From Himantopus leucocephalus (lineage: Eukaryota; Chordata; Aves; Charadriiformes; Recurvirostridae): DNA of 64,000 bases. Each line of letters begins with the position of its first letter. Within the stretch, counting starts at the first letter, position 1. Made by a program: the position numbers and the translations under genes. Where the stretch lies: assembly GCA_003993805.1 (NCBI GenBank), contig RSEF01000005.1, forward strand, positions 22,096,190 through 22,160,189, read 5' to 3'. Positions 50,501-62,987 of the stretch are shown here, piece by piece. The notes below the pieces were generated by a model. The model was not told where the DNA came from, ran no database searches, and saw nothing but the letters and a program-made list of their open reading frames with translations.

Positions 50501-52980
50501 CCAGTCTTTTGCCTGACTGTGCTAAAGTGAGTAACAACCGGTTTTAGTTACCCTGGTGTGGTCTGAGAGTCAAAAATTATTTCCTTAGAAACTGGTTTCA
50601 AAACTATCAAATCCTGTCCTAAAGCAACCATCTGGGGGCATCTTTCTGCTTCTTTCTCGTCTGAGCTGATTTAAATTGACGATCAAGCTGAAACCTTCTT
50701 CACACTCCTTACTGCAGATATAAAGGAAAAGGACTAATTTTATTTTATTGCATTTTTTTGTTTCTGGAGTATGTCAGATTTTCACACATGTGATAAATTA
50801 ATATTGTATCTAATCACAGGTACGGCAGCACCTAGATATATGCCCACTCGACCTAAAATTTCGCATGATTGTATAGACGAAGTTAAAGGAGATTCTGTCT
50901 TTCTTTTCTGTTTTCCTGCTGCTTATTTCACTTATTGATAATATATGTAAGGTTCACTTCACCTAGAGGAGATACTAAAAAAAGCAGATAACCAGTTTTA
51001 TCAAGCATGACTTGTAATGCAACACCTTAGCGCTGAGCTCATATGCTCTTGTATTAATTACATCAATAAGCAACACACCTCAGATTCAAGCATTTTATAC
51101 ACATTTTGGTTTGTGGTTTGGTTTTTTTTTCTGGATAAAAAGTTATCATCTGTTCTTTACCCTGTATGTTGACATTGTAAGAATCAGCATGAAAAATCCA
51201 TCCATGAAAACATGGGTCCCAGGTTACGTCCGGTTTCTTGCAAGAAAAAACACCAAAAAGTAGAAAACCCGATGATACATTTAAAAAAATCAAAGATTTC
51301 TCCATATATTTACACTGTGGTTTGCATTTTGTCATGTAGTATATTTTTTACGATATAAAGATTTGAAATTTTTCTATACCACATTTTTTAACACAACCAT
51401 CTTCATAGAGCCTTACTTAGACCATCCTTCTCATTTTGTTACGCTGAAAGGTATTAAATTCAAATTCAGATCCCACTGAGCTCTATTTTGGCTATAGATT
51501 TCAATTTAGCCAAATCATACTGTCTATAAAAGTATAAAATCATTGTACCACAACACTAGATGATAGGTGAGAGGACTCCTTAAGTGCTTTTTCAAACTAA
51601 AGCATTATCCAGACAAGAAAAATGAATATATTTGTACTTATAGACTAGGAGATGCATGAAAGAATCATAATACAACATAATTATACCTTTGTCCATAGTA
51701 ACTTTGCAAATGCATTTCATTCCTGACTGTCATTGCCCTCTGTTATTCTGCACCCAGGCAGCTGTGTATACTAATGCTAACTTACTAAATTTACCTTTGA
51801 AGCAAAAACTACCATTCATACTGAACTCTGCACAACAAAGGATAGCGGTAGGAAAGGTCACAAAATTTATTTTCTCTAAAGACCTAAGCATGTATCCAAA
51901 TATGAAAGACTACTACGTTTGATTTTCTGCTCAGGTATTTTTTTAGTTGTTTTTTCTTCCACAAAAAGGGCTAAATAATCACATCTCTAACCATTCATTC
52001 TGACAGGTCTTTAATAAATGCGTACAGATGAGGGAAAGAAAATATTTTTTGAAGGAATACTATTTATTTCGTAGTCTTTGAAGAGCATCTGACAGCAATC
52101 CACAATACATGGCAAGCCTTACTAGCAGCAGTATAAAGAGAGCAAAGTGGTCCTGAAAATATGACTGGAAAGGAAAAACTGCAAACTTATGAAGGTTGAC
52201 CTCTACCCAGTAGATTCAGTCCTGGTGGTAAAGAATAGTTAATTACAGATCTTTAGAATGAACTGGGTAAAAATGGTTCATACATTTCTTCACAGAGTAC
52301 GTAAATATATTTGCAATTACAATGACAAGTGAAGAAACTTGAAAGCTTTGATTATCCAGAAAGGAAAAAACAGCAACAACAAAAAATGCTTAAAAAGCAT
52401 TTCTTCATAAACATCATATTTCAATGGGACTAAGGTGTGGAACAGGAGATACTACAATACAGAAGTTGATTCTCAGTTCTTGACCATGAATGGCAAAGTT
52501 CTAAATAGCTATTTTTCTGAACAGCCTTATTTTGTATCTGCTTCTCCTTATGTCAGGTTATAAATCAAATATGATACATGCAAAAATCTTCCATCTCCTC
52601 TCCCCCAGAGTTCTAGCATTCTTCTTGTTCTGTCAGGGAACTTTGGAATTTTTAATATAGAAACATGACATTCCATGATAGTCATCCTACTGGACAGTAA
52701 AACCTCTAGGAGTTTATATAAGGATTTATTGTCATCATACTGAAGATGCTGTGTATTACCTGAGAGACTAAAGAAGGTAAAATAACTGAACTCCTTTTGC
52801 TTACAATACATAAGGTGAAAGAAGACAGGCTCGATTCAAAAGCAATCAGTCAGTCTTCCCATTGTCACCTTGACCAGTCTATAGTTTTTACTAAGTCCTG
52901 CAAATTGGTTCAGCTCCGCATTGCTGTCAACAATCAGCTCTTTAAAGGGAGGCAGGGGTACTGAAGAAACACATTTTAAA
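44537..52980. other. Unique AT-rich DNA, no gene seen
   Basis: About 8.4 kb without a recognisable transposon, RNA gene or exon. Contains AT-alternating stretches (near 45825-45850) and short A/T runs. The absence of CR1 over this length is unremarkable for a bird. Confidence 0.45.
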
Positions 52981-52989
52981 AATTAGGAA

Positions 52990-53640
52990 CTGCTTATTCC
53001 TATAACCGGCAAATCATCACCTTCCAGTCTCTGTTTCCACACAGGCAGATACACCCTGCAGGCAAAAGGCAGGCAGTCATTGTCAGTTGGTGATAGATTG
53101 TGATTTGGAAACATATTGTTTGCCAGCCTTTAAGTTTAAGTCCCTAATAACAACAGCTTTTAATTCCTGGCTTATTGCAAGTGGCAGTGTGTTGTATCGG
53201 TCATTGGGTTTAGACCCCTTAGCACTGCTGTGAGATTTGCTGAGTGAGTTGGGGTTTTATTCTGCTTACTAGGTGTCTCTCAAGTCATCAGCCAGATACT
53301 TCCTGGCACTGTTCCCTCAACAAGGCTAATGAATCATGACAGTTCATCTCAAATTGCCCAGCTCAAACATTTAAATGTCCACCACAATCTACCAATGAAC
53401 CCATCTGACTGCCATTGGGGATCAGTGGGAGAAACTTATTAATACACATAAGATTTGGCAGCATGTCAGGCTTAATATATCACAACAGCTCAGATAATAC
53501 ACTTGTGCTTTCCCCCGCGCTGTCTTGTGGTGAGAGAAGAGAGCACCAGCAGTGTAATATCACCAGGGAGTGCAGTGGTGCCATCCAGCTGTGCTGCATC
53601 TCGCTCTGGATTCACCCACTTCCTTATGTGGTATTATGAA
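52990..53640. promoter_or_regulatory. Candidate conserved non-coding block
   Basis: Compared with its neighbours this stretch has more balanced composition, no homopolymer clutter and no repeat signature. An open plus-strand frame (53415-53639) is present, but its product resembles nothing known. It looks like constrained non-coding sequence by texture only. The call depends on comparison with other birds, which I cannot do here. Confidence 0.15.
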
Positions 53641-56044
53641 GAGTACTCATTTCTTTCAGCAGATAGGTTTTAAGCTTTGCAAGAAGTGAAATAAACTTTT
53701 TAAAAAGTATCTTTCAAAAGTATTTAGGAAATCTATAGCATTCTGATTAATAAACACAATATTCATCTGATTCCCTCTTCTGTACTAGAACCATGATAGA
53801 CCAACATGAGCTAATAACAAGTCTTTAGCTCAATTTGCTAATGTAGTTTTTTTCAGTCAGAGAATCAAAGTATTATGAACATGAAATAGCTGAAGGACAA
53901 AATGAAATGTCCTAATATGTAGCTCCATTATTCCCCCAAAAAGCCTCTAGAAGCAATTTGGGATAAAGAACTTTTTGTGTTGGAAGAGCATTACTGTGTC
54001 TTTGGTGCTATCTATATATAGATATATATTCTATATTATGAACTATTACTAATAATTGAAGACACATGCTTTATTTCCAATCCAAATGAAAAAAACAGTT
54101 TTCTCAGAAGAAACTACTGTGACCAAATGAAATTCGCTTTTTTTTCCTTACGGCAGGGGTAATACCCAGTAGAGAGAAACTTTTTGATAACAGAAATATC
54201 TCTGGAGACACGTAATGGGAAAAAAGGCATGTTACAGCTCATTTACTTATAGCAGTTATGTGTGAAATTGCAGATGAACTAAAATAGAATATAATTCTTT
54301 GAAAAAGGCAGCAGCGAAAGGATTTGGAAACCTATCCCAACAGAATTGCTCTTTGAGTTAATATTTTATGGCTCAGTATTAAAATAATTATCCACATTAT
54401 TGATCCTGCCTATGTGGTATGGGCATCCAAACAGCACCAAGTAATATTCTTAGTCTTCCCCAGAAGACTAAAACTTGGAGTGGATTTCTTTAACGTGTTA
54501 TTCACAGAAGGTTTATAAAGAGGATTTCTTCAATCAGCTTGCAATTCATTTTCCCTTATGTCAGCAGTAGCACAAAAGATGGAAAAACATTGACAAAAAT
54601 AAGAAAACAAGTGTGTAAGATTTGTTTGCCATTATCAGCCCCTTCTTTCAGTCATTCCTTCAACAAACTGTCACAAGTTTTATATTTAGAGACAGAAGAA
54701 AAAGTGCCTTAGTGTGCAGAGATTGTGTGCTTTTGAAGTAAAACCCTCAACACAGTTTATCTTGTATTGGTTCACTTTGCAGAGAAATTCTGATACACGT
54801 TAAACAGACTTTCTTGGGAGGGAGCTAAACCAGAATCTCTGGTTTGAGTACGCACCAGTCTCCAGCCCTTCCCAGGGACAGCAGGGTCACAACCGAAGAC
54901 TGGTCTTTTGGATAGTTTCAATCCATATGCATGGTGAGGATGACTTTCCAGCAGAAAAGAATAGATCTAGTTGCAAGTAAGATTCCCAAACTGCCCATAA
55001 TGTTGGTGTAGGGGCCTCAACACCTTCTTTTTTGTCTACTGATTTACTGCTACTGCACCAAGTTACTAGCTCGTATAGATCTCATCACTGAGAGTTACTT
55101 ATTTGTAACTCATAACAAAGTATCGCAAACAGCTGCTGTCATCTCAGAATATGTCAGAAAACACTCATTTTCATCCACAGTTCCAACTGCTCTTAAGGAA
55201 AGTTATCTTTCTCCCACAGAAGAAGGGTAGCTCTACTAGGAGTGCAAAGGTAGCAGTAATGAAAGAATTCCCAGCCTAGACTTTGGTGTTTGCAATCATT
55301 TGAATGCTTATTTCAAAATGTGGGAAACATCACTGTTTTACTGAGCTTTAGAATTCATTTATATCTTTTTCCTTTACTTTTCTCCTCTCATTTCTGTTAG
55401 TTATCCCCAGATTGCATTATTTTCTCAAATGGCAGCATCCTCCTGCCTGTTCCTCCTTGCTGGGTAAAGCCCTCCTTTTTCCCCTCACCCTAAGTGTGAT
55501 CCTACAGAACTCTCATTATGGCTGAATCAATATATTAACTGAAATATTTACACACCGCCTTGAAGCAACAATGATCTAACAATTTTTGTCTCTAACCTAG
55601 TCCAAGAGACAGTACATTCGTGAAAGTGCATTAATGTCTGATTTCACATTGCATCAACACTGAAAGTCATTGCAACTGGACGTGCCCTGTAGGAGATACT
55701 TGCTAGGTGCTGGAGACCAGCTCTTGGCAGAGGGGTGATTTTTAGGTCTAGTGAAACTAGTTTAGATTGTTTTAATGCTGGTGAAAAGTGCTGGATCTGC
55801 ATTCCTGTGTAATTAACTATTTCTTCATCTGCTAAATTTAGAGCACAATGATAAAATGACCCTAGCAACTATTCCAGTGTGCTCATTTACAATAGTGAGG
55901 CCCTAAGGTCAGCAAGCATATCTTTAAATCCTTTTAAAGCCAACAGAAATATTTTTTTTTAACAAAGAATTGGTATACTTTCATCAATTTGACCCCTAAC
56001 TAAAGCCAAATAAGTAGTTATGCATTTTTTAAGAAAGACAGATT
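53641..56044. other. Unique AT-rich DNA, no gene seen
   Basis: Contains an AT-alternating tract near 54010-54040. No transposon, RNA gene or exon recognised. Confidence 0.45.
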
Positions 56045-56070
56045 TTGTTCTCAATCACTATTGAGAACAA
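56045..56070. repeat. Perfect 11-bp hairpin
   Basis: TTGTTCTCAAT (56045-56055) and ATTGAGAACAA (56060-56070) are exact reverse complements around the loop CACT. The arms include TGTTCT and AGAACA, the half-sites bound by glucocorticoid-type steroid receptors, but in everted order and with the wrong spacing for a classical element. Confidence 0.6.
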
Positions 56071-56490
56071 TGGAAGGGAATATACGAAAAGTAATTAGTA
56101 GCTAAGTTTCCATGAAAGTAGCAGTGAGGCAGAGAAGATAGTTGTCTCAGCACAATCAAAACATGAAGAAATAAAGTAATAGAGATTACTGTGTGAGACT
56201 AAACTAAATTAAAATCTATGGGAAGAAAGATGAAAGTACACATAATTCCATGTATAAAGGACAAAGATGTGAGGTGATGCAAAGCTAGGATTCTCCTCAA
56301 CACATTAACTGACAAAAGATCAAACTCTATATACATCAACACTCATGCAGAAAACCGATCAAGCTACAAGATGGGCACAATGCACGAGGTTTACTGTATT
56401 AGCTTTTAAACAAAGAAGCTCACAAGCAGAAAAATCTGAATTAGCTAAGTATTCCACCCAAACTAAGCATATATATCACATACATGCACA

Positions 56491-56671
56491 TCACAGAATT
56501 ACAGAATCACAGAATGGTCAGGGTTGGAAGGGACCTGTGGACATCATCGAGTCCAACCCCCCTGCCAGAGCAGGGTCTCCTACAGTAGGTTGCACAGGAT
56601 GGAGTCCAGGTGGGTTTTGAGTGTCTCCAGAGTGGGAGACTCCACAGCCTCTCTGGACAGCCTGTTCCAGC
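56491..56671 (-). mobile_element. CR1 LINE 3' UTR fragment
   Basis: The plus strand opens with TCACAGAATTACAGAATCAC, a degenerate run of the CR1 terminal short repeat in reverse complement. It continues with GGGTTGGAAGGGACC and GAGTCCAACCCCCCTGCC and ends abruptly after CCTGTTCCAG near 56671. It contains only the 3' UTR and the last few codons of ORF2, the most common form of CR1 in bird genomes. Minus orientation, 5' truncated, no coding capacity. The 3' blocks resemble those of the 28.4-kb copy more than those of the 1.05-kb copy. Confidence 0.95.
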
Positions 56672-58438
56672 GTATGCACACATCTGTATACATATATATC
56701 TTCCCAATGGGAGTAATTATTTGTCTTTCAGAATAGGATCCCATGGATTATTTGCTTCTTGCTATTATAAATAAATCTGCATATTCTCAAGTCTGGATTC
56801 TAGGTGAGGTATTACTTCAAAACCCTTCACATAAGCGTTAGCTCAGTTTGTGCCCACATCTTGTCAGAAACTCATTTCTACAGCTCCTTTAAAAATTTGG
56901 TGGTCTACTTCATGTAAAACAGTTAGTTTGCCTTTTCTGCTAAAGCTATTACATCATATGAAGTTATCAACAAGGTTTTTAATGTCTGACTTCTCTATCT
57001 GAAGTTCCTTGCTGTAAAAACTGTGGTATTTCTTGTCCTTTTTGGGTACTGGGCCCAGCATGGTTTCTGATTCTTCTTACTGTTGTAGGACTGCTGTGTT
57101 CACTCTGGGACTTGTACAGCTCACTGCAGCTACAATTCCAGTATCACATCAGAACAGCCACACTCATTGGTGAAAGTTATGAGCCACAACTACTCATAGA
57201 TTCATACATACAGAACAAACAGAGCCGCAATTTTCAGAAAAATGAGTGATAAAATGTTCCTTAAAAAAAAAAAATAAGGCCTTCTGTGGTATCAGCCTGT
57301 TATGTATCAAATTATAAGGAGAACAAGCTTATGCTGGTATTCACTTAATTCTAGTACTTATACACCTCACTCATACTGGCTGGTTACCATTCTGACAAGA
57401 CATTCTTACTTCTCCAGGCAGGAAGAACCCTATTTCATATCTCAACTATGAAAGCTCAAAAACATTTAATTCAATTCTCCACTGAAGCCAGTATCAGAGA
57501 AAAGTTTGAATAATGTATGTGTCTTTAATCCATGGCCCCATTGCTCCTTCAGTCCTCTTTCTACCTTGCTGTTGTTTTCCTGTAGCACTTTGAATCGGAA
57601 TGGATTAGGCATAAGGGACCTTCACATAGGGCAAGCTATTTGAGAATTTAAACAATGTCCTCTAGCTTAATTAGCCGTCTCCTGAGGTGATAAATGCCAT
57701 TTTTGAAGTTGCAAAGGAGGTTTATGACCATACTAATAACTGACATTTAACCATACATTTCTTGAGTTGCAGTGGTAAACATATCATTTGCCTGGCTTCA
57801 CTGATATAACTAACTGTTAACTCACATTACAGACCCTGCAGGGAAGGTTATGAAAGGAATAGCAGCTTTGCTGCATTTGTATACCCAAGACACACAGCTA
57901 ATGACTGTGAGCATTAAAGCTTGTTACAGCTTCTTCAGGACTCTAAACAGGGAAAATCCTTAACTGATAGAACACCTAAGAAATTCTTAACACTGTTACT
58001 CTGCTTGGGATGGAAATCTATCATGAAAAAGCAATTTTAAAAGCAGGGAGCAGATGAATAATTCAGTAAAAAAATGTCAGTAACTGAACAGACGATAGAA
58101 GAACTACTGGGTTTTTTGTTGTTATCATGAGAGAGGAATGAACAGAGGTCACATCACCCTTACAGAAAATCATGAACAGTTTTAGTTAAATTAAAATGGG
58201 AGCTCTTTTGACATATCATCAGAATACAAGGGCAATATATTTTATAATGACAAAATAAAAATCTGGTCTGTATGACAGTTATCCTATGGTGATTTGGGCT
58301 ACAGAGATTGTTGAGACGAAAGGTTAACGGGCCTAAAAATGTATATAAATCAGATTTTCAAAGTAATTGTCAAAAACAGGATTATGTTAGGATAAATTCA
58401 CTTTATATAAGTAAATGAAACTACCCAAGCAAAGTTAA
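56672..58438. other. Unique DNA with a candidate conserved block, no gene seen
   Basis: No transposon or exon recognised. An A12 run lies at 57263-57274. The stretch 57650-57910 contains TTAATTA (57668-57674) and reads as low-repeat, balanced sequence, which might be conserved. Confidence 0.4.
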
Positions 58439-58455
58439 GTGTGTGTGTGTGTGTG
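58439..58455. repeat. (GT)8 microsatellite
   Basis: Seventeen bases of alternating GT, uninterrupted. Confidence 0.95.
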
Positions 58456-58582
58456 CAGATCGACATGCATATGTATAGCGGCATGAGGGAAGGAGAAGAG
58501 AATGGAATTAATGGAATACTCATGATTTTGACCACTGTGTTCTGTTCCTTTATCTCATTTTTCAAATATTCTGTGATCTGAA

Positions 58583-58598
58583 GTGTGTGTGTGTGTGT
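58583..58598. repeat. (GT)8 microsatellite
   Basis: Sixteen bases of alternating GT, about 130 bp downstream of a similar tract at 58439-58455. Confidence 0.95.
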
Positions 58599-61500
58599 TT
58601 TGTTTAGGCATTAGAACTCTTTGGAATACAGAATACATTTTCTTAATGTAAAATTTCACGACAGACTTCTCCTGTAGAAGAAATAGGATAAAAATATTTC
58701 CCATGGTTCTGCCTTGTGGCTTTACTTCTGATTCTGCCTCCTCTGACCTTTTCCAGATAGTGTGTCCTCCACCTTTGGGAATGTATCTTTCTAATACTTA
58801 GGGGTAAGATGGGCCTGCAGAAAGAGGATGTATTAGTAATTCTAGGAGAAGTGAAAAAGATTCTGGTGATATTACTGCTGCCAAAATCCTTTAACAAATA
58901 TAAGTGTTATTTTTACTTTTCCAAGGAATATTTAATGAGCATCAAATATTCATAGAGGACAGATAAAATTTAAAAGACATCTTTAAATGATTAAAAATTT
59001 GCAACTCTCTGATAGTCGTTACTACATTAAGGCCTACAATACATTTTCATTAGGCACAAACTGTCTCCAAGGTGATACCAAGAAAAAAAGATTTCAGAAC
59101 TCCCTCTGCTACTTGTAAGGAAGTTCACATTCAAGCCTCTGTCTTCAGGATGAAAAATTGGTGTTCAGGTCAGTAGTAGGTAAGATGATAGATAAAATCA
59201 ATAAACTGGTAAGGTAGAAGAAGTAAAGGTCCACTCAGCCCCAGCCTATATTCCATTTGGCTAGCCTTGATGTTAGCCGCTTTCGCTGTACTTAAACAGC
59301 AGGTATTCTCATTATCAGTCATGATTCTACTCCAACAGGCCAAATACCATTTGGACACGAGACCACAGCTAATGGTACAGGAGATCTAATACAGACTGTG
59401 TATTTGTATATCATTTTAAGATTGTGTTAAGATAATACAACTCTGTTTAAGGTATCTTTGCGATAAAGCATAATGCTGTGGATTCTTTGTAGAAAAATAC
59501 ATTGGAAACCACTCCAACAACAAGCATATTAATTTTCCTCTTCTTTTTTATTCTCTTGTTTCTATCAAATTGATGCTTTGAATAGCTCTGGAATGTTATT
59601 GTGTACACTGGGAAAGAACTGCCATGTTTCCAAGCACATGAAGTGCTTAAAGGTACACCTACAAAAATGAGAAGTCCAGGGGATGCAAGCTGCAGTACAG
59701 AGAAATACAAGCATGCTTGTTTATAGAATATGAATCTCAGTAATTGATACTAACTACTGAAGGATGCCTTTGTAAATGAGTAACTACTGTGAATTAATAA
59801 GAATCATGAATAAATGCAATGGAAGTTAATACTTCAAAAAATTACTTTTTCATTTCATTTGAAAATTGGAGTTAGTCTCAATTTATATTTCCTCCTGTAT
59901 TACCAATTTAATGCTATTTTAGTAAAAAAAGAAAGTAAGAAGAAATTCCAATTGGGGTAAAATAATCTCTACTAAAGTTATGGTGGAGAAATAAGAAGAA
60001 AATTAGATTATTAAAATAATAGATTAGCAAAACCAAATGAGGTTTACAAAATGTCAACTTCCCAAATACCCAATAAATGTCTTCTCTATATTGAAGCTAA
60101 AGTTTCTAACAAGCTTCCTAAAAAGTTCAGTTTTCTTTTTCTGTTTCTTTCTTATAAATCTAAAATAGAGCAAGCACTGAGTTTCACAACAGCTAATCCT
60201 GACTTTATCTTGCTTAACTAGTGCTCATTCAAATTATTCTAGCTCCTCCTCTATCATCTCTATATGTACCTAAAGTAAGGATAGAAATAATCGATGTTTT
60301 TAAACATTAATTTTTAATGGGAGAAGAGAATGACAGGTCTACTAAACTAATTTGATTTGCTTCACTTAAAAGAGAAGTTCTGAATGAATTCAGACTAGGA
60401 GATTTAGTTTACTGTTTTATTAATTGTTGGAGCCCAGGAAAGAGATAATCTGGCTATCTTAGAAGTGTTTACTTTCATTGCTCAGTAAGCCAAAGTTCAT
60501 GAAGCAATGAGGAATAAAGGACAGTCTCCAAAACACCATGCTAAAGACTTGATTTTGCTGTTACCAGAGATACTGAGAAAACTCATCCTGATAGGACTGA
60601 GCCACAGAAGAGCATTTAGTCACCCTTTTTGTTTTGATTTGTTTTTATCTCCAGCTGTCAGGGACGCAGAGGGGGACAACACACACCAAGGCTAGAGCCC
60701 TTGCCCAAGAACATTTTGTCTTTCATCTAACATTGTGGGAGAGAAAGGTAAGAGTCCTGAAAGCACCTCGATAAGTACTTGTTTCCTACAAGTGTCAGAG
60801 AGCGTGAGAGTGGAAACAGAACAACAGGTGGGAAAAATCCTCCAGAGTTGTCTCTAAGCATACATCCCACTAACAAGTTTTATTTTACCAAATACAGGCA
60901 AGTCATTTTACAACACGTCTCTTTTCATCTGCTTCTAGTAACTTATCTGAGATGATACAGAGATTGCAATCACTTTGGAAAAGCCACTGTGGTTTTTTCC
61001 TCCCCTGGGGAATAGAAGCATGAGAGGGGAGAAGGGAAAAGTAAGGTAGTAAAAACAAGAGAAAAGCTGATGGTTTCAAGACACCAGAATAAGGAGCTTC
61101 CTGCTTGGGCACACTGTACAATTACATTAGTAGCAGATGCTCTATGATACTATAAAGACTGTAGAACCACATTAAAAACAAACAAACAAAAAAACCAAAC
61201 TAAAAATAATGAAGTTATTCTTTATTTTCTCTACTTGCCCATGGTTCTTGTTCTGTATTTCCAATCTCTTCCTAATAGGGTAAATATTTAATGAACTAAG
61301 CGTTAAGGAGAGCAATAATGACTGAGATTTACCGTAATATCAGGAAGGTTAGCTATGGAATACCAAATGTTACAATTTCACTATGCTCTGCAATATCTTG
61401 CATTTATAGAGCCACTTGGACATGTAGAAGGGGGATGGATGGTATTTTCAATCTCTGTATAGCAAGGAGTTATTCCTTTTTATTAAAGAGGTCCTGGTCT

Positions 61501-62963
61501 ACCCTCTTGTGTTCTAAACCACAAGAACATCTTGGCAAGAGGAGTACAGATCTATGATTGCCATGTCAAGTCAAACATCATCAAGGAGTCTGCTACTGTG
61601 AGGACTTCAATCAGAATAATCAATCAGACATACAATCATACATGACTAAAATAGAAGTTTGCAGTCCCCAAATTAAGTCTTTCTTTCATGTACATGTATT
61701 TCCCTGCTATAATTCTTAATTCAGATGTAAACATACAGCATACATACAGCTTCTACCAAGCACAAGCTGCTAAGTGATGAAGCTTAGCGAAAAGGATAAG
61801 TTAATGCTGAGATATCCAGGCTTCCCCTCCCATACAAGAGGAAGTTTCTGATTTTAGAGCTCAACTATTACCAGCTTTAACAATTGCATGTTTATTTTGG
61901 GATGCCCTAGGCAAATTATAGTGTGTATTGACTTTCTTAGCATACATTGTGAGTCTTGCTGTGTGCTGAGGCTGTTGTGAGACTTTATTTGGACTCAGAA
62001 TTTCAACCTCACAATGGCAATAAAATGGTAACTTTTGTGTCTTTCTTTAATATGCATTAAGTTTCTTTGAACAGTGATTTACTTTCAAAATTGCCAGGAG
62101 GTTCAAAGATGCCCACAATGGTCTACCCAGAATAGTACAATGTTGTACACTGAGAGACTTGTAATGCAAAGAGAGGAAAAAATTAAGGGAAAATGCATTC
62201 CTAGATCAGGGAACTATTGAATGCTTATTGCCAAAGACAGAATGGATATATTCAGGGGAGAAGGAATGTTGAATTTCTCTATCATTACCCTTCCACAAAG
62301 ATCATCTAATAAAAAACTACACTAATCAGACTGGTCCATGCAGTGGGACAGAAACCTCTTTGTGTCTGGGATAATCATCAAAAGTACTGTTCCCTTAGAG
62401 CCAGGAGCAAGATTATTGTTCTGTCATTAACCTCCTATAGAGATAACTGCCAGTTACAGAGAATATTTTCTCATCACCAGGTGTTAAGTCAGCATTCTGT
62501 AGGCTGTGCGAATTAGACCAAGAACCATAGCTTGCCTGAACAGGCATTCAAAGCCTGAGTTATGCAGCTCTATTATCATATGGCTATTTTTCTCCTACAT
62601 TGTTTTGCAGTATATGATAGAATTCTAGCAGAAAAAATCCATCCTGGAGACTCTCCAGGGACAGAAAATCTCCTGGGAAAATAAGATATGGAAGTACTGG
62701 CTGCTCATACTCTCCAGTCCACACGGGTACTAGAGTCAGCTGGCATAGACAAGAAAACGGAACAAGCCTCATAAAAAAACAATTCTTCTGCAGCTGAGAT
62801 GCTAAAATGCACCCTTTGTTGGGAGACACGGAGTGAGAGGAAGCTTGCTTTTTGCCCTGCTCATCAAGTATGTTACTTCAAACTTTCATGGATACTTTCC
62901 CTTTTACCTAAACCATGAGCCAGTTCTATCCACAGATAAGAGTTAAAAAGCAATACTTGCCTC
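58599..62963. other. Unique AT-rich DNA, no gene seen
   Basis: No transposon, RNA gene or exon recognised. Contains AAAC-type simple sequence near 61170-61200. Confidence 0.45.
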
Positions 62964-62987
62964 NTTGTTTTTTTTTTTTTTTTTTTT
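62964..62987. repeat. Single N near a T20 homopolymer
   Basis: N at 62964, then TTG and twenty T residues (62968-62987). An ambiguous call close to a long homopolymer, like the one at 44521. Confidence 0.9.
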
